17,720 nucleotides of DNA from an uncultured Clostridia bacterium. Lineage in GTDB: Bacteria > Bacillota > Clostridia > UBA1381. Each line of letters opens with the position of its first letter. Position 1 is the first letter of the stretch. Location: assembly GCA_959602045.1 (NCBI GenBank), contig CAUGRT010000047.1, positions 1 to 17,720 on the forward strand, written 5' to 3'. Positions 8,012 to 15,488 of this stretch are shown here, one piece after another. The notes under the pieces are model-generated. The model saw only the letters and a program-made list of their open reading frames with translations, was not told where the DNA came from and made no database searches. Made by a program: the position numbers and the translations under genes.

Positions 8012-9493
8012 ATGACAAAAGAAATCATCGGAAAAGTGGCTGAAAATATGCTGAAAACGCGACCGCGCAAGGAGGTTGTATATCGTCCGTTTATCAAAAA
8101 TGAAGCAGTGACAAGACGACCGCTTTCAACGGTGGATGTGGATTTACGGAAGATCTATCCGCAAGCGGCAGATGGGGATACGGCGAAAGTAAAAACGATT
8201 CTGAAAATCCCTTATCCAAACTCTGTGATCTTAGGCTTTTGGGGAGCTCGTGCATTTTTAAATCAAAAAGAAGTCTTTGCGGATCATGACGGATATGTGC
8301 AGATCCGATTGGAGGGCGAGGATGAACTGGAATTTATCTGCAAGAAAAAAACGGAGCATTTTGGCGTAAGCTTTGTTTTATCGACTGTACATTATCGGGG
8401 GATGTGGGCGAGCGACTATCTTTACTGGATTAATTATACGCTGCCGCAGCCGGAATACCGTGGCGAGGAGGGCGTTGCAATATCAGCTCTCAACCGTGAT
8501 GAATATATTTTTCCGCAATCGGGCAGAGACTCCATTGATTTTGCGCGCCTTTATCCGGAGGGCGGCTATGCCTTTGCCGCATCCTATGCTCTTTACGATA
8601 CGTTCTACACCGGCGAGGGTGAAGCGTTTGTTGACGGTCACCCCTATGATGGAGGTGTGATTCGGGCAGGCAGCAGCATTATTGTGCGTTCTAAAGTAGA
8701 AGACAATCCGATGCTTAATACCGGAGCGGACGGAGGCTTTGGGATTCCGATACTGGAAACAAGCCGTAAAAACGGTACAAGGTGGCTGCTTCTGGGTGCT
8801 TTTGATCGTGATGAACTGACGGAACTGCAATTCAAAAAGCCTTATGACGGAAGTTTTTGGCGGCTTTGTGATGGCTCCTATGTGCGTCCGTATTTGGATA
8901 CATCGTTTTTCGGGAAATGGTTTTATGCGCTGATGGTCGGGCAATATGGAATTTTGAAGGCAGCGAGATTGCTAGGTGAGGAATATAAGCAGTATTTCAC
9001 GGAGGGGATTGAGATTCTTGCGGATTATTTTGAACTCATGCAATATGAGAATCAGACATTCGGTGCACCGTCTTTTTTGGAACGGAGTACCATGCTGTGG
9101 GAACTGGATCCGATCGGCACAATTGGTATGAATTTATGCGAGCTGTATCAAATTAAGCCGACGGAGAGTGTGCGGAAAGTGATAGATGTGCTTCTTGAAG
9201 CAATGGAAAATCGTGTGCCGCGTTTTTCGGATGGTACTTTCCGCAGAAATAAAACGATGTGGGCAGATGATACGTTTATGAGTCTGCCGTTTTTAGCGAG
9301 AGTCGGCAGAATCCGGAAAGACGGCAAATACGATCAGATATGCATTGAACAGTTGTCGGACTTTTGCAAACGACTGTATATGCCGGAGAAAAAGCTGTTT
9401 TCGCATATTTATTTTATTGAGGACGAGCGAAAAAATGAGGTTGGATGGGGAAGAGGCAACGGCTGGGTATTTCTGGGTATTTCTGACGATTAG
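8012..9493 (+). pseudogene. GH105 unsaturated rhamnogalacturonyl hydrolase, N-terminal part up to the frameshift
   Basis: GH105 enzymes (YteR/YesR type) remove the unsaturated uronic acid from oligosaccharides left by pectate or rhamnogalacturonan lyases. There is no signal peptide, so action is probably cytoplasmic. Residues 1 to about 280 form a beta-rich N-terminal domain. The (alpha/alpha)6 barrel follows, with WADDTFMSLPFLAR (W417 onward; Asp in this motif is the expected catalytic acid) and WGRGNGW at 479-485. Right after WGRGNGWVFL the frame runs into a stop at 9491-9493. The cause is visible: a 10-bp unit is duplicated at 9463-9485. Removing one copy gives a single enzyme of about 631 residues. 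As it stands, the product lacks the last ~145 residues of the barrel and is probably inactive. Confidence 0.85.
9463..9485 (+). repeat. Exact 10-bp tandem duplication that frameshifts the GH105 gene
   Basis: The unit CTGGGTATTT occurs at 9463-9472 and again at 9473-9482, and the following CTG extends the 10-base period to 23 bases. With one unit removed the codons read GGC TGG GTA TTT CTG ACG ATT AGT GAG, giving GWVFLTISE, which joins the two GH105 parts without a gap. With both units present the frame reads GWVFLGISDD and stops. Slipped-strand replication is the simplest origin, and the same process could remove a copy and restore the gene. Confidence 0.95.
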
Positions 9494-9917
9494 TGAGGTT
9501 CTTGAGCATATTCCTGAAGATACGCCGGGACGAGAACAGCTCATAGCGTTATTCGCTGAGTTTGCCGAGGGGCTTGCTGCGGTGCAGGATCGGAGCGGTC
9601 TTTGGCATCAGGTGTTGGATATGCCACAAAGCTATGAAGAAACATCGTGCAGCGGTATGTTTGCATTAGGCATGATCCGCGGCGTGAAAAACAGATGGCT
9701 TTCGGAAAAATACTGTAAAAATATCAAGCGTGCGATACGGGCAATCGTAGAACGCTGCATTGATGCAGAGGGTAATATACTCGGTGTTTGCAAAGGATCG
9801 GGGTTTAGCTATGAACCCAAATATTATGCGCAGCTGGGTACGGTGACGAATGACGATCATGGCACAGGAATCATTTTGGCGGCGTTGGCAGAATATGAAG
9901 AATTGCAATTAAGATGA
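9467..9917 (+). pseudogene. GH105 unsaturated rhamnogalacturonyl hydrolase, C-terminal part in the shifted frame
   Basis: The reading frame that continues GH105 is open here: FLTISEVLEHIPEDTPGREQ, then GLWHQVLDMPQSYEETSCSG, RGVKNRWL and DDHGTGIILAALAEYE. These are the conserved C-terminal family segments, including the LWxQVLD and YxETS signatures and the G-T-G close to the end. There is no start codon or ribosome binding site that would make it a gene of its own; its upstream open frame from 9345 is a shadow of the other part. Conservation of both halves on each side of the lesion suggests the break is recent. The gene ends 148 bases before the GH99-like start. Confidence 0.82.
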
Positions 9918-9962
9918 TTTTCTTTTTTCGTTATGGCAGAAAATAATGGGATAATAAGTCAA

Positions 9963-9972
9963 TGCATATGCA
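9963..9972. promoter_or_regulatory. 10-bp palindrome just upstream of the GH99-like gene promoter
   Basis: TGCATATGCA is a perfect palindrome ending 11 bases before the -35 box at 9984. It is followed by a related half (AAATGCAGG). The position upstream of -35 suits an activator site, for example for an AraC-family protein, but that is inference from position only. Confidence 0.3.
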
Positions 9973-9983
9973 AATGCAGGTCA

Positions 9984-10012
9984 TTTACAACAGCTGTGAA
10001 AGTGTATATAAT
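9984..10012 (+). promoter_or_regulatory. Sigma-A type promoter of the GH99-like gene
   Basis: TTTACA at 9984-9989 and TATAAT at 10007-10012 are separated by 17 bases. Transcription should begin near 10019, giving a leader of about 45 bases that carries a small stem (GCCGT-CAT-ACGGC, 10034-10046) just before the GGAGG ribosome site. This lets the GH99-like gene be expressed independently of the broken GH105 gene upstream. Confidence 0.7.
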
Positions 10013-10065
10013 GAAAATATAAAAATGATTTGTGCCGTCATACGGCGACGGAATGGAGGACAAAA

Positions 10066-11166
10066 ATGAAGAAATACGATATTGCAGCATATGTGTGGCC
10101 GGCGTATACCGGAGATGAGCCGCGTACAAGAATGTTTTGGCCGGAGGGCATCGGTGAATGGCAGACGGTAAAAAATCAGAAGCAGAAACAATGCGGATAT
10201 TTTTGGAACAGAAAACCGGTATGGGGTTATGTGAATGAGGCTGACCCGTATGTAATGAGCATGCAGATTGACGCGGCAGCCGATCACGGTGTGAATGTTT
10301 TTATTTATGACTGGTATTGGTATGATCGCCGTCCGTTTTTGGAAAATTGCCTGAATGACGGTTTTTTGAAGGCTCCCAATAATAAACGTATGAAGTTCTA
10401 TCTGATGTGGGCGAACCATGATGTCGGACAGACATGGGATATCAGAACTTCATCAGATGTTGACGCGACGATCTGGGAGGGAAAGGTTGACCGCGGTCAG
10501 TTTGAAATCATCGGGAAACGCTGGTTAGAAAAGTATTTTACATTGGACAATTACTATAAAATTGATGGAAAGCCGGTAGTCAGTATCTATGATCTTTGTA
10601 ATTTTGTGGCGAGCTTTGGCGGTGTAAAAGAAACAAAAGACGCTATGCAGTGGCTGGATCGTGAAGCAAGAAAATACGATCTGCCGGGCGTACATTTTCA
10701 GTTTATCCGTTGGAGTGCGGATACGGAGAATCTTTCGGGGGTGGATAATAACGTCATGGAAACCGGTGCGGAGTTGATGGAGCTGCTCGGCTTTGTCTCA
10801 TTGACGCATTATCAGTTTGTACATTTTGCAAATATTGATCGGGACTATGCCGAAATTATGGAGGATGTCAAACAGGAATGGGAAGAAATCAATTCGGAGT
10901 ATGCGATACCGTATTATCCGCATGTTTCAATCGGCTGGGATAATAATCCGCGATTCCTTGAATTTCGGAATGGGATTGTCAGAAATAATCCGCCGGAGCA
11001 ATTTGAAAAGGCATTGCGCGCAGCAAAGGAGTTTGCGGATCGAACCGGCGTTTCGCTGATTACGATTAACAGCTGGAATGAATGGACGGAAACGAGTTAT
11101 CTGGAGCCGGACAGCAAATATGGTTACAGGTATTTGCAGGCGGTTAAAAAGGTATTTTCAGACTAA
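10066..11166 (+). CDS. GH99-like (WbsX family) glycoside hydrolase-like protein
   Basis: The start is ATG 10066, preceded by GGAGG at 10055-10059; an in-frame ATG at 10030 has no ribosome site. The 367 residues match the WbsX / glycoside-hydrolase-family-99-like pattern: an opening AAYVWPAYTGDEPR, the strand DHGVNVFIYDWYWYDRR, MKFYLMWANHD, KPVVSIYD, and the family-defining C-terminal SWNEWTETSYLEPD followed by YGYRYLQAV. These proteins have a TIM-barrel fold related to GH99 alpha-mannanases. In O-antigen clusters they are annotated as glycosyltransferases, while in polysaccharide-use clusters a hydrolase is more likely; the exact substrate is unknown. There is no signal peptide, so it should act in the cytoplasm on imported oligosaccharides. 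It is intact and has its own promoter. Confidence 0.85.
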   Translation: MKKYDIAAYVWPAYTGDEPRTRMFWPEGIGEWQTVKNQKQKQCGYFWNRKPVWGYVNEADPYVMSMQIDAAADHGVNVFIYDWYWYDRRPFLENCLNDGFLKAPNNKRMKFYLMWANHDVGQTWDIRTSSDVDATIWEGKVDRGQFEIIGKRWLEKYFTLDNYYKIDGKPVVSIYDLCNFVASFGGVKETKDAMQWLDREARKYDLPGVHFQFIRWSADTENLSGVDNNVMETGAELMELLGFVSLTHYQFVHFANIDRDYAEIMEDVKQEWEEINSEYAIPYYPHVSIGWDNNPRFLEFRNGIVRNNPPEQFEKALRAAKEFADRTGVSLITINSWNEWTETSYLEPDSKYGYRYLQAVKKVFSD

Positions 11167-11217
11167 TCGTTATTCAGGATGACATTATAGAAAAAAATAA
11201 AAAAGAGGGTATGATTT

Positions 11218-12255
11218 ATGCAATTTTTAAAGAACCAAAATCTGTTTTCGTTGATGTATAACGGAAAAAATCTTTGGGATTATGAAATGAAGAAAAATGT
11301 CCGGGAGAATGACAATAAAATCATCACAGAACTGATTTTACCGGATGGATTGAACATCACGAATATTGCAAAAAAACATGGAGATAACGCTTATGAGTGG
11401 GTGAATTGGTTCGAAAATTCCGGTACGGAAGCGACGCAGATCATATCCGATATTTGGGATTGTGATTATGTTGTTCCGTTCGAAAAGGATGAGCCGTTGG
11501 GATGGGTGGCATATGAGCCGGATCGTGAAAAGGTTATGAAGGTGTATGCACCGGTAGGATCACAATGGACAGGTTATGAGTTTTATGCAAACCCCGACAA
11601 AACGGTTGGGAACGGATTCCAATCTTATATTTTTCCGGATCACTCGCATAAGAGCTACAGTGCCTCCGTCGGCCGATCATCTGAAAAAAATGCGCCGTTT
11701 TTTAATGTTCACAGGCAAGGAGCAGGGGTGATTTTTGCAATCGGCTGGACGGGGCAGTGGCAATGTGATTTAGATCGAACCGAAAACGGTTTGCGTATCC
11801 GTACTAAAATTGAGGATATGAATTTCCGGCTTTTCCCTGGAGAAAAAATCCGCACTTCGTCTGTAGTCATTATGCCTTATACGGGAAGTGTAGCAGAGTC
11901 GCAAAATCAATGGCGCAGATTAGTTAAAAACGAATTTTCTCTTATCGGAAAACCGGGGAGGGATAAGGAAGGGGTATTTTGCGCCGGAATTTGGGGCGGA
12001 ATGTCTGATTCCGGGGTGCTTTCAAGGATTCATACCATTCAAGAAAATGAGCTTCCGTTTGAGGATATCTGGATGGATGCTGGATGGCATGGGACAGACA
12101 ATAAACCTTCGCCGGATGAATTTGAGGGAAACTGGCCGATTTATACGGGAGATTGGCGAATCAATCCCATTCATCATCCCAATCATCTGACAGATGTTGC
12201 GGAAGCGATTCAAAAAGCAGGGTTAAACTATCAGTTGAGTAATTACTCAGGATAG
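11218..12255 (+). pseudogene. GH36-like alpha-galactosidase, N-terminal half only (3' truncated)
   Basis: The start is ATG 11218 after AAAGAGGG. Residues 1 to about 250 form the beta-supersandwich N-terminal domain of GH36-type enzymes (for example VIFAIGWTGQWQCDL). The barrel then starts normally (GVFCAGIWGGMSDS, DIWMDAGWHG, TGDWRINPIHHP, AEAIQKAGLNYQL). At the point where relatives continue with the LWFEPE-type strand and the catalytic Asp residues, the sequence turns into SNYSG and stops at 12255. I found no continuation in either other frame downstream, so the rest of the gene (about half of a normal ~700-residue enzyme) is absent rather than frameshifted. The lost part includes both catalytic acids, so the product should be inactive. 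The substrate of the ancestor was probably an alpha-galactoside, with moderate certainty. Confidence 0.78.
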
Positions 12256-12282
12256 TTTAAAATGTTTGGATAGGCGCAAGTA

Positions 12283-12302
12283 TGTCAACTACTATTTTGA
12301 CA
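12283..12302. repeat. Short inverted repeat near the GH36 break point
   Basis: TGTCAA at 12283-12288 and TTGACA at 12297-12302 form a dyad with an 8-base spacer, about 45 bases past the last GH36-like codon. It could be the remnant of a mobile-element end or an operator. I cannot assign it to a known insertion sequence. Confidence 0.3.
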
Positions 12303-12364
12303 AAACAGAAATACACTTAAAAACCGCATAGATATACCATTTTGAGAAGAAACTTGACTCCGAT

Positions 12365-12393
12365 TTGACAAAGCGGAAAAAATATAGTATAAT
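12365..12393 (+). promoter_or_regulatory. Consensus sigma-A promoter for the stalk-domain gene
   Basis: TTGACA (12365-12370) and TATAAT (12388-12393) are both perfect matches with a 17-base spacer, and an AT-rich stretch lies between and after them. A start near 12400 gives a leader of about 150 bases before the ATG at 12550. The 12256-12549 gap holds this promoter, the upstream dyad at 12283 and two leader stems (12449-12465 and 12488-12511). Confidence 0.85.
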
Positions 12394-12448
12394 ATAGTAT
12401 ATATTCTAAATGCAGATTCATGAATGTGAATACTGATTTGTTGATTGT

Positions 12449-12511
12449 CTTCTATAGAATAGAAGGATTTTTAATAGAATCAGGGATTGTGTTATGCCAA
12501 TCCATAGCACA
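12449..12511 (+). promoter_or_regulatory. Two stem-loops in the stalk-gene leader
   Basis: The first stem is CTTCTA / TAGAAG with a 5-base loop, followed by GATTTTTAATAG, so it could act as a weak attenuator. The second pairs TGTGTTATG with CATAGCACA (one G-U pair, 6-base loop). Neither matches a riboswitch I know. A regulatory role is inferred only from their position in a long leader. Confidence 0.35.
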
Positions 12512-12549
12512 GGATTACAAGATTTCAAGAGCAGAAAGGACATATCAAT

Positions 12550-13518
12550 ATGAAAAAGCATCTAATTATGGTTCTTTCCGTTTTGCTGATTGCGGCTGCT
12601 GTGCCACATGCCTATGCCGCTGAGGAAAGCTGGAGAGACGCATTTGTAACGCGGCTGATGAAGCTGCTTTCAACCGATCCAACATTTAATGAGGTTGCTT
12701 TGACCGATCTGGACAAAAACGGGATTCCGGAGGCGTTTGTATACCGGAACAGCAATGACGGTGGCGTCAGTGCCGGATTTACCATGTCGGGAAATACGAT
12801 TAAGAGCATTGAGGTACCGGGTAACATTATCGGCGCTTGTCTTTCCGATATTGAGGTTTATATCAAGAACGATAATTACGTTTTTGTCGGGAAAGAGGTT
12901 CCGCGGTACAGCTCCGTGATTAATTACTACAAGCTGGTGTTGGAGGATAATAAGCTACAGGCAATTAAAATCAACAAGCATGATGTCAGCCCGTATCAGT
13001 CGGTACAATATGTGGACATGCACGGTTCGAATTTCTTAACGAACGGCTATCCGAATCGCTCAAAAATTCAGACCTTCATTAATAATTATGAAGCAGTCAA
13101 TTCGCTGACAGCTGCACCGTCTACAGCAATGCTTTCCATCAACGGAAAGAGCTATGAGCTGGCAGGGTATAATGTCAATAATTCAAACTATTATAAGATT
13201 CGTGATATAGCGATGCTGATGCGTTCCACTACAGCGAGATTTAATGTAGAATGGGATCCGCGGCTGAATGGAATTTCGATTTTGACCGGTGTAAAATATG
13301 AGGTAATCGGTGGTGAATTGGAGAATGAATCCCATAATTCGCTTGAAATCAGCGAAACGACTTCTCCGATTTACATTGATGGCGATTTATCCAATATCAG
13401 AGCCTATACGATTAACGGAAGTACTTACTTTAAGATTCGGGATATTGCGGATGCTGCCGGATTTAATGTCAATTGGAATAATGAAACCCAGACGATTATT
13501 ATTTCAACGAGAGAATAA
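12550..13518 (+). CDS. Secreted protein with a copper-amine-oxidase-like stalk domain
   Basis: The start is ATG 12550, 9 bases after AGGA (12537-12540). Residues 1-24 are a clear signal peptide (KKHLIMVLSVLLIAAAVPHAYAA). The next part contains LTDLDKNGIPEAF (about residues 51-63), a D-x-D-x-N-G-x-x-E motif found in secreted proteins of Firmicutes with a calcium-loop-like appearance. The C-terminal ~130 residues are the stalk domain (copper amine oxidase N-terminal-like): two half-repeats, ANDxxYYKIRDIA-like (SNYYKIRDIAMLM) and STYFKIRDIADAAGFNVNW, ending with a TIIISTRE strand. These domains usually present a protein at the cell surface and have no enzyme activity. The 322-residue gene is intact, is transcribed from its own consensus promoter and ends before a strong terminator hairpin. 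Its precise role is unknown. Confidence 0.85.
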   Translation: MKKHLIMVLSVLLIAAAVPHAYAAEESWRDAFVTRLMKLLSTDPTFNEVALTDLDKNGIPEAFVYRNSNDGGVSAGFTMSGNTIKSIEVPGNIIGACLSDIEVYIKNDNYVFVGKEVPRYSSVINYYKLVLEDNKLQAIKINKHDVSPYQSVQYVDMHGSNFLTNGYPNRSKIQTFINNYEAVNSLTAAPSTAMLSINGKSYELAGYNVNNSNYYKIRDIAMLMRSTTARFNVEWDPRLNGISILTGVKYEVIGGELENESHNSLEISETTSPIYIDGDLSNIRAYTINGSTYFKIRDIADAAGFNVNWNNETQTIIISTRE

Positions 13519-13532
13519 ATTTTGACAAATAC

Positions 13533-13607
13533 AAAACGGGATGTAAAAGAATTTGAATACAGTGGGGGAGTCACCCCTGTCGTATTTGTTCTTTTACATC
13601 CTGTTTT
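13533..13607 (+). terminator. Long hairpin terminator after the stalk-domain gene
   Basis: AAAACGGGATGTAAAAGAA (13533-13551) pairs with TTCTTTTACATCCTGTTTT (13589-13607) over 19 positions with one G-U pair. The inside can pair further (AATAC/GTATT, then GGGG/CCCC). The trailing TTTTCGTTT supports termination on the + strand, and the opposite strand is also T-rich after the stem. Confidence 0.75.
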
Positions 13608-13611
13608 CGTT

Positions 13612-13652
13612 TGAAAAAACAATAGACACCGCAGCTCGAAACGGTGTCTATT
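13612..13652 (-). terminator. glyA: Rho-independent terminator of glyA
   Basis: On the - strand a perfect 11-bp stem (AATAGACACCG / CGGTGTCTATT, 10-base loop) is followed by TTGTTTTTTC. It begins 31 bases after the glyA stop, the usual place and form. Confidence 0.9.
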
Positions 13653-13682
13653 CTGAAATCAGATTCCGCAAAGAATTTGTTT

Positions 13683-14924
13683 TTATTCATATAAGGGATG
13701 CTTGTCGCAAAGCGCCTTTACGCGAGCACGAACTTCATCCTGTGAATTTTCAAAATCGGTAATCGTCAGCTTAATCAGCTTGGCGATTTCATGCATATCT
13801 TCTTCAACAAAACCTCTGGAGGTTGTTGCAGGAGTTCCGATACGGATACCGCTGGTGATAAACGGACTCTTGGTATCGAACGGAATTGCGTTTTTGTTGA
13901 CAGTAATACCGACGTCATCCAAAAGCTTTTCCGCTTCTTTTCCGGTCACGCCGGTTTCGGTCAGATTTACAAGCATCAGATGGTTGTCCGTTCCGCCGGA
14001 AACAAGCTGAAATCCTTCTTCAAGCAAGCCCTCGGATAATGCCTTTGCATTCTTTACGATTTGCTGCTGATAAGCTTTAAATTCCGGAGCAAGCGCTTCT
14101 TTGAAGCATACAGCCTTTGCAGTGATGGTGTGCATCAGCGGGCCGCCCTGGATGCCGGGGAAAATTGCCTTGTTGATCTTCTTTGCCAGTTCTTCATCGT
14201 TGGTCAGAATCAAGCCCCCTCTGGGCCCCCTTAAAGTCTTGTGCGTCGTTGTGGTTACAACATCTGCATACGGAACGGGTGACGGGTGACAACCGGCAGC
14301 AACCAATCCTGCAATATGTGCCATATCGACCATTAGATAAGCGCCAACTTCTTTTGCAATTTCAGAAAACTTTTCAAAATCAATCGTTCTGGGATATGCG
14401 GATGCACCTGCAAGAATCAGCTTTGGCTTGTGCTCCAGTGCCAGACGGCGAACCTCATCATAATCAATAGTGTTGGTATCCTCGGTGACACCATAAGGAA
14501 CGATGTTAAAATACTTTCCCGACATGTTGACGGGAGAACCGTGGCTCAGATGTCCACCATGCGCAAGACTCATTGAAAGTACCGTATCGCCCGGTGTCAG
14601 CAGGGCAAAAAATACCGCCATGTTTGCCTGTGCTCCGGAATGTGCCTGAACATTGGCATACTGTGCGCCAAAAAGCTCCTTTGCACGTTCGATCGCAAGA
14701 TTTTCTACAATATCCACATATTCACAGCCGCCGTAATAACGCTTGCCGGGATATCCTTCTGCATATTTATTGGTAAGCGGTGTGCCGTTCGCCTCCATAA
14801 CAGTTTCGGAAACAAAGTTTTCCGAAGCAATAAGCTCAATCTTATTTCTTTGACGATTGGTTTCTTTCATAACCGCCTCATATATTTCGGGGTCATTTTG
14901 TTTTAAAAGTGTAAAATCTTTCAT
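13683..14924 (-). CDS. glyA: Serine hydroxymethyltransferase
   Basis: A cytoplasmic PLP enzyme that interconverts serine plus tetrahydrofolate with glycine plus 5,10-methylene-tetrahydrofolate, supplying one-carbon units. The 413 residues are the normal length. Visible family signatures include NKIELIASENF near the start, NKYAEGYPGKRYYGG, QAHSGAQANMAVF, SHGSPVNMSG, VDMAHIAGLVAAG and the PLP-lysine segment VVTTTTHKTLRGPRGG, with the lysine at residue 229. The frame is open further upstream, but AAAGGACT lies 8 bases before the ATG at 14924, which fixes the start. It is a single-gene unit with its own promoter at 15021-15049 and its own terminator, convergent with the stalk gene. It is intact and belongs to the chromosomal core. 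The right-hand integrated element begins just upstream of its promoter. Confidence 0.97.
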   Translation of the reverse strand: MKDFTLLKQNDPEIYEAVMKETNRQRNKIELIASENFVSETVMEANGTPLTNKYAEGYPGKRYYGGCEYVDIVENLAIERAKELFGAQYANVQAHSGAQANMAVFFALLTPGDTVLSMSLAHGGHLSHGSPVNMSGKYFNIVPYGVTEDTNTIDYDEVRRLALEHKPKLILAGASAYPRTIDFEKFSEIAKEVGAYLMVDMAHIAGLVAAGCHPSPVPYADVVTTTTHKTLRGPRGGLILTNDEELAKKINKAIFPGIQGGPLMHTITAKAVCFKEALAPEFKAYQQQIVKNAKALSEGLLEEGFQLVSGGTDNHLMLVNLTETGVTGKEAEKLLDDVGITVNKNAIPFDTKSPFITSGIRIGTPATTSRGFVEEDMHEIAKLIKLTITDFENSQDEVRARVKALCDKHPLYE

Positions 14925-14953
14925 TTTGCTGAGTCCTTTCATAAAAATATCCA

Positions 14954-14989
14954 TGCCTCTAATGGCAAAAATCAACGTAAAAAGAGGCA
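14954..14989 (-). promoter_or_regulatory. Inverted repeat in the glyA leader
   Basis: TGCCTCT (14954-14960) and AGAGGCA (14983-14989) could form a 7-bp stem with a 22-base loop in the ~90-nt glyA leader, just ahead of the ribosome site. It does not look like a glycine or other riboswitch that I know; a regulatory role is only possible. Confidence 0.3.
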
Positions 14990-15020
14990 GAATATGCCGC
15001 TTGGTTTTGCGTTATAATTT

Positions 15021-15049
15021 ATTATATAATATTACGCAAAAAATGTCAA
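15021..15049 (-). promoter_or_regulatory. Consensus sigma-A promoter of glyA
   Basis: On the - strand TTGACA (15044-15049) and TATAAT (15021-15026) are both perfect with a 17-base spacer. A start near 15014 gives a leader of about 90 bases. A 14-base palindrome (AACTTTTTAAAGTT, 15051-15064) lies directly beside the -35 box. Confidence 0.88.
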
Positions 15050-15292
15050 GAACTTTTTAAAGTTTTAGAGGCAACCTCGGCAAACCGTATAGGTAAGCCG
15101 TTTGCAGTACGTTTTACACCTTGTGAATGGTTGAGCCATTTTTCGCATTTTGGTGAACAAAATAGGTGAAAAATATTATTGTTGCTTGCCTTTTTTGACA
15201 TACATACACTCGTCAGTTCTGTATATTTCCGACAGTTTTTATTTATGGTTTTGTTCGAGTGTTCCATTTTACTATTTATATTTTTAAAATTG

Positions 15293-15334
15293 CAATCTAA
15301 ATAAGATAAAGAGTAATTTATCTTATTTAGATTG
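15293..15334. terminator. Perfect 18-bp AT-rich hairpin, possible bidirectional terminator
   Basis: CAATCTAAATAAGATAAA (15293-15310) is the exact reverse complement of 15317-15334, with a 6-base loop (GAGTAA). On the - strand it lies about 155 bases past the integrase stop and is followed by CAATTTTAAAAATA. The stem is strong enough to end integrase transcription before glyA, but the T-run is short, so another structural role near the attachment site is possible. Confidence 0.5.
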
Positions 15335-15411
15335 TGCGACATATCTTATCCGCCCTATAGCCCAGTGTTTAAGCCATTTCTTTACTTATGAAAAATGCAC
15401 AATTCAAAATT

Positions 15412-15433
15412 TTGACCACTTATTGACCACTTA
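15412..15433. repeat. Tandem 11-bp direct repeats, probable integrase arm-binding sites
   Basis: TTGACCACTTA occurs at 15412-15422 and immediately again at 15423-15433 (on the other strand TAAGTGGTCAA twice). Tandem 10-11-bp direct repeats next to the 3' end of a Tn916/phage-type integrase gene are the usual arm sites for its N-terminal domain. Confidence 0.65.
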
Positions 15434-15488
15434 TTTGAAGTTTAATCATTTTGTACGTTAATAATCCATTAAAACAATATTGACATAT

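Larger units (their letters stand above)
15061..15488. other. Intergenic element end between glyA promoter and integrase
   Basis: This AT-rich stretch of ~430 bases holds no gene I can support. It contains a perfect 18-bp hairpin (15293-15334), tandem 11-bp repeats (15412-15433) and, on the - strand, a peptide-like run (QGVKRTANGLPIRFAEVASK) at about 15061-15120 that may be a remnant or dispersed repeat. One attachment-site junction should lie here, but the core cannot be located without the other end of the element. Confidence 0.6.

Noticed and set aside
12420..12623. 67-codon + strand open frame before the stalk gene
   Set aside because: It has no ribosome site, overlaps the start and signal peptide of the stalk gene in another frame, and its Cys-rich end is a shadow of that signal peptide.
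13702..14906. Several + strand open frames across glyA
   Set aside because: They are antisense shadows of the intact, clearly recognised glyA gene and have no domain-like sequence.
14925..15014. Possible glycine or other riboswitch in the glyA leader
   Set aside because: The leader is only about 90 bases, with one weak stem, and shows no tandem aptamer or conserved core that I can recognise.
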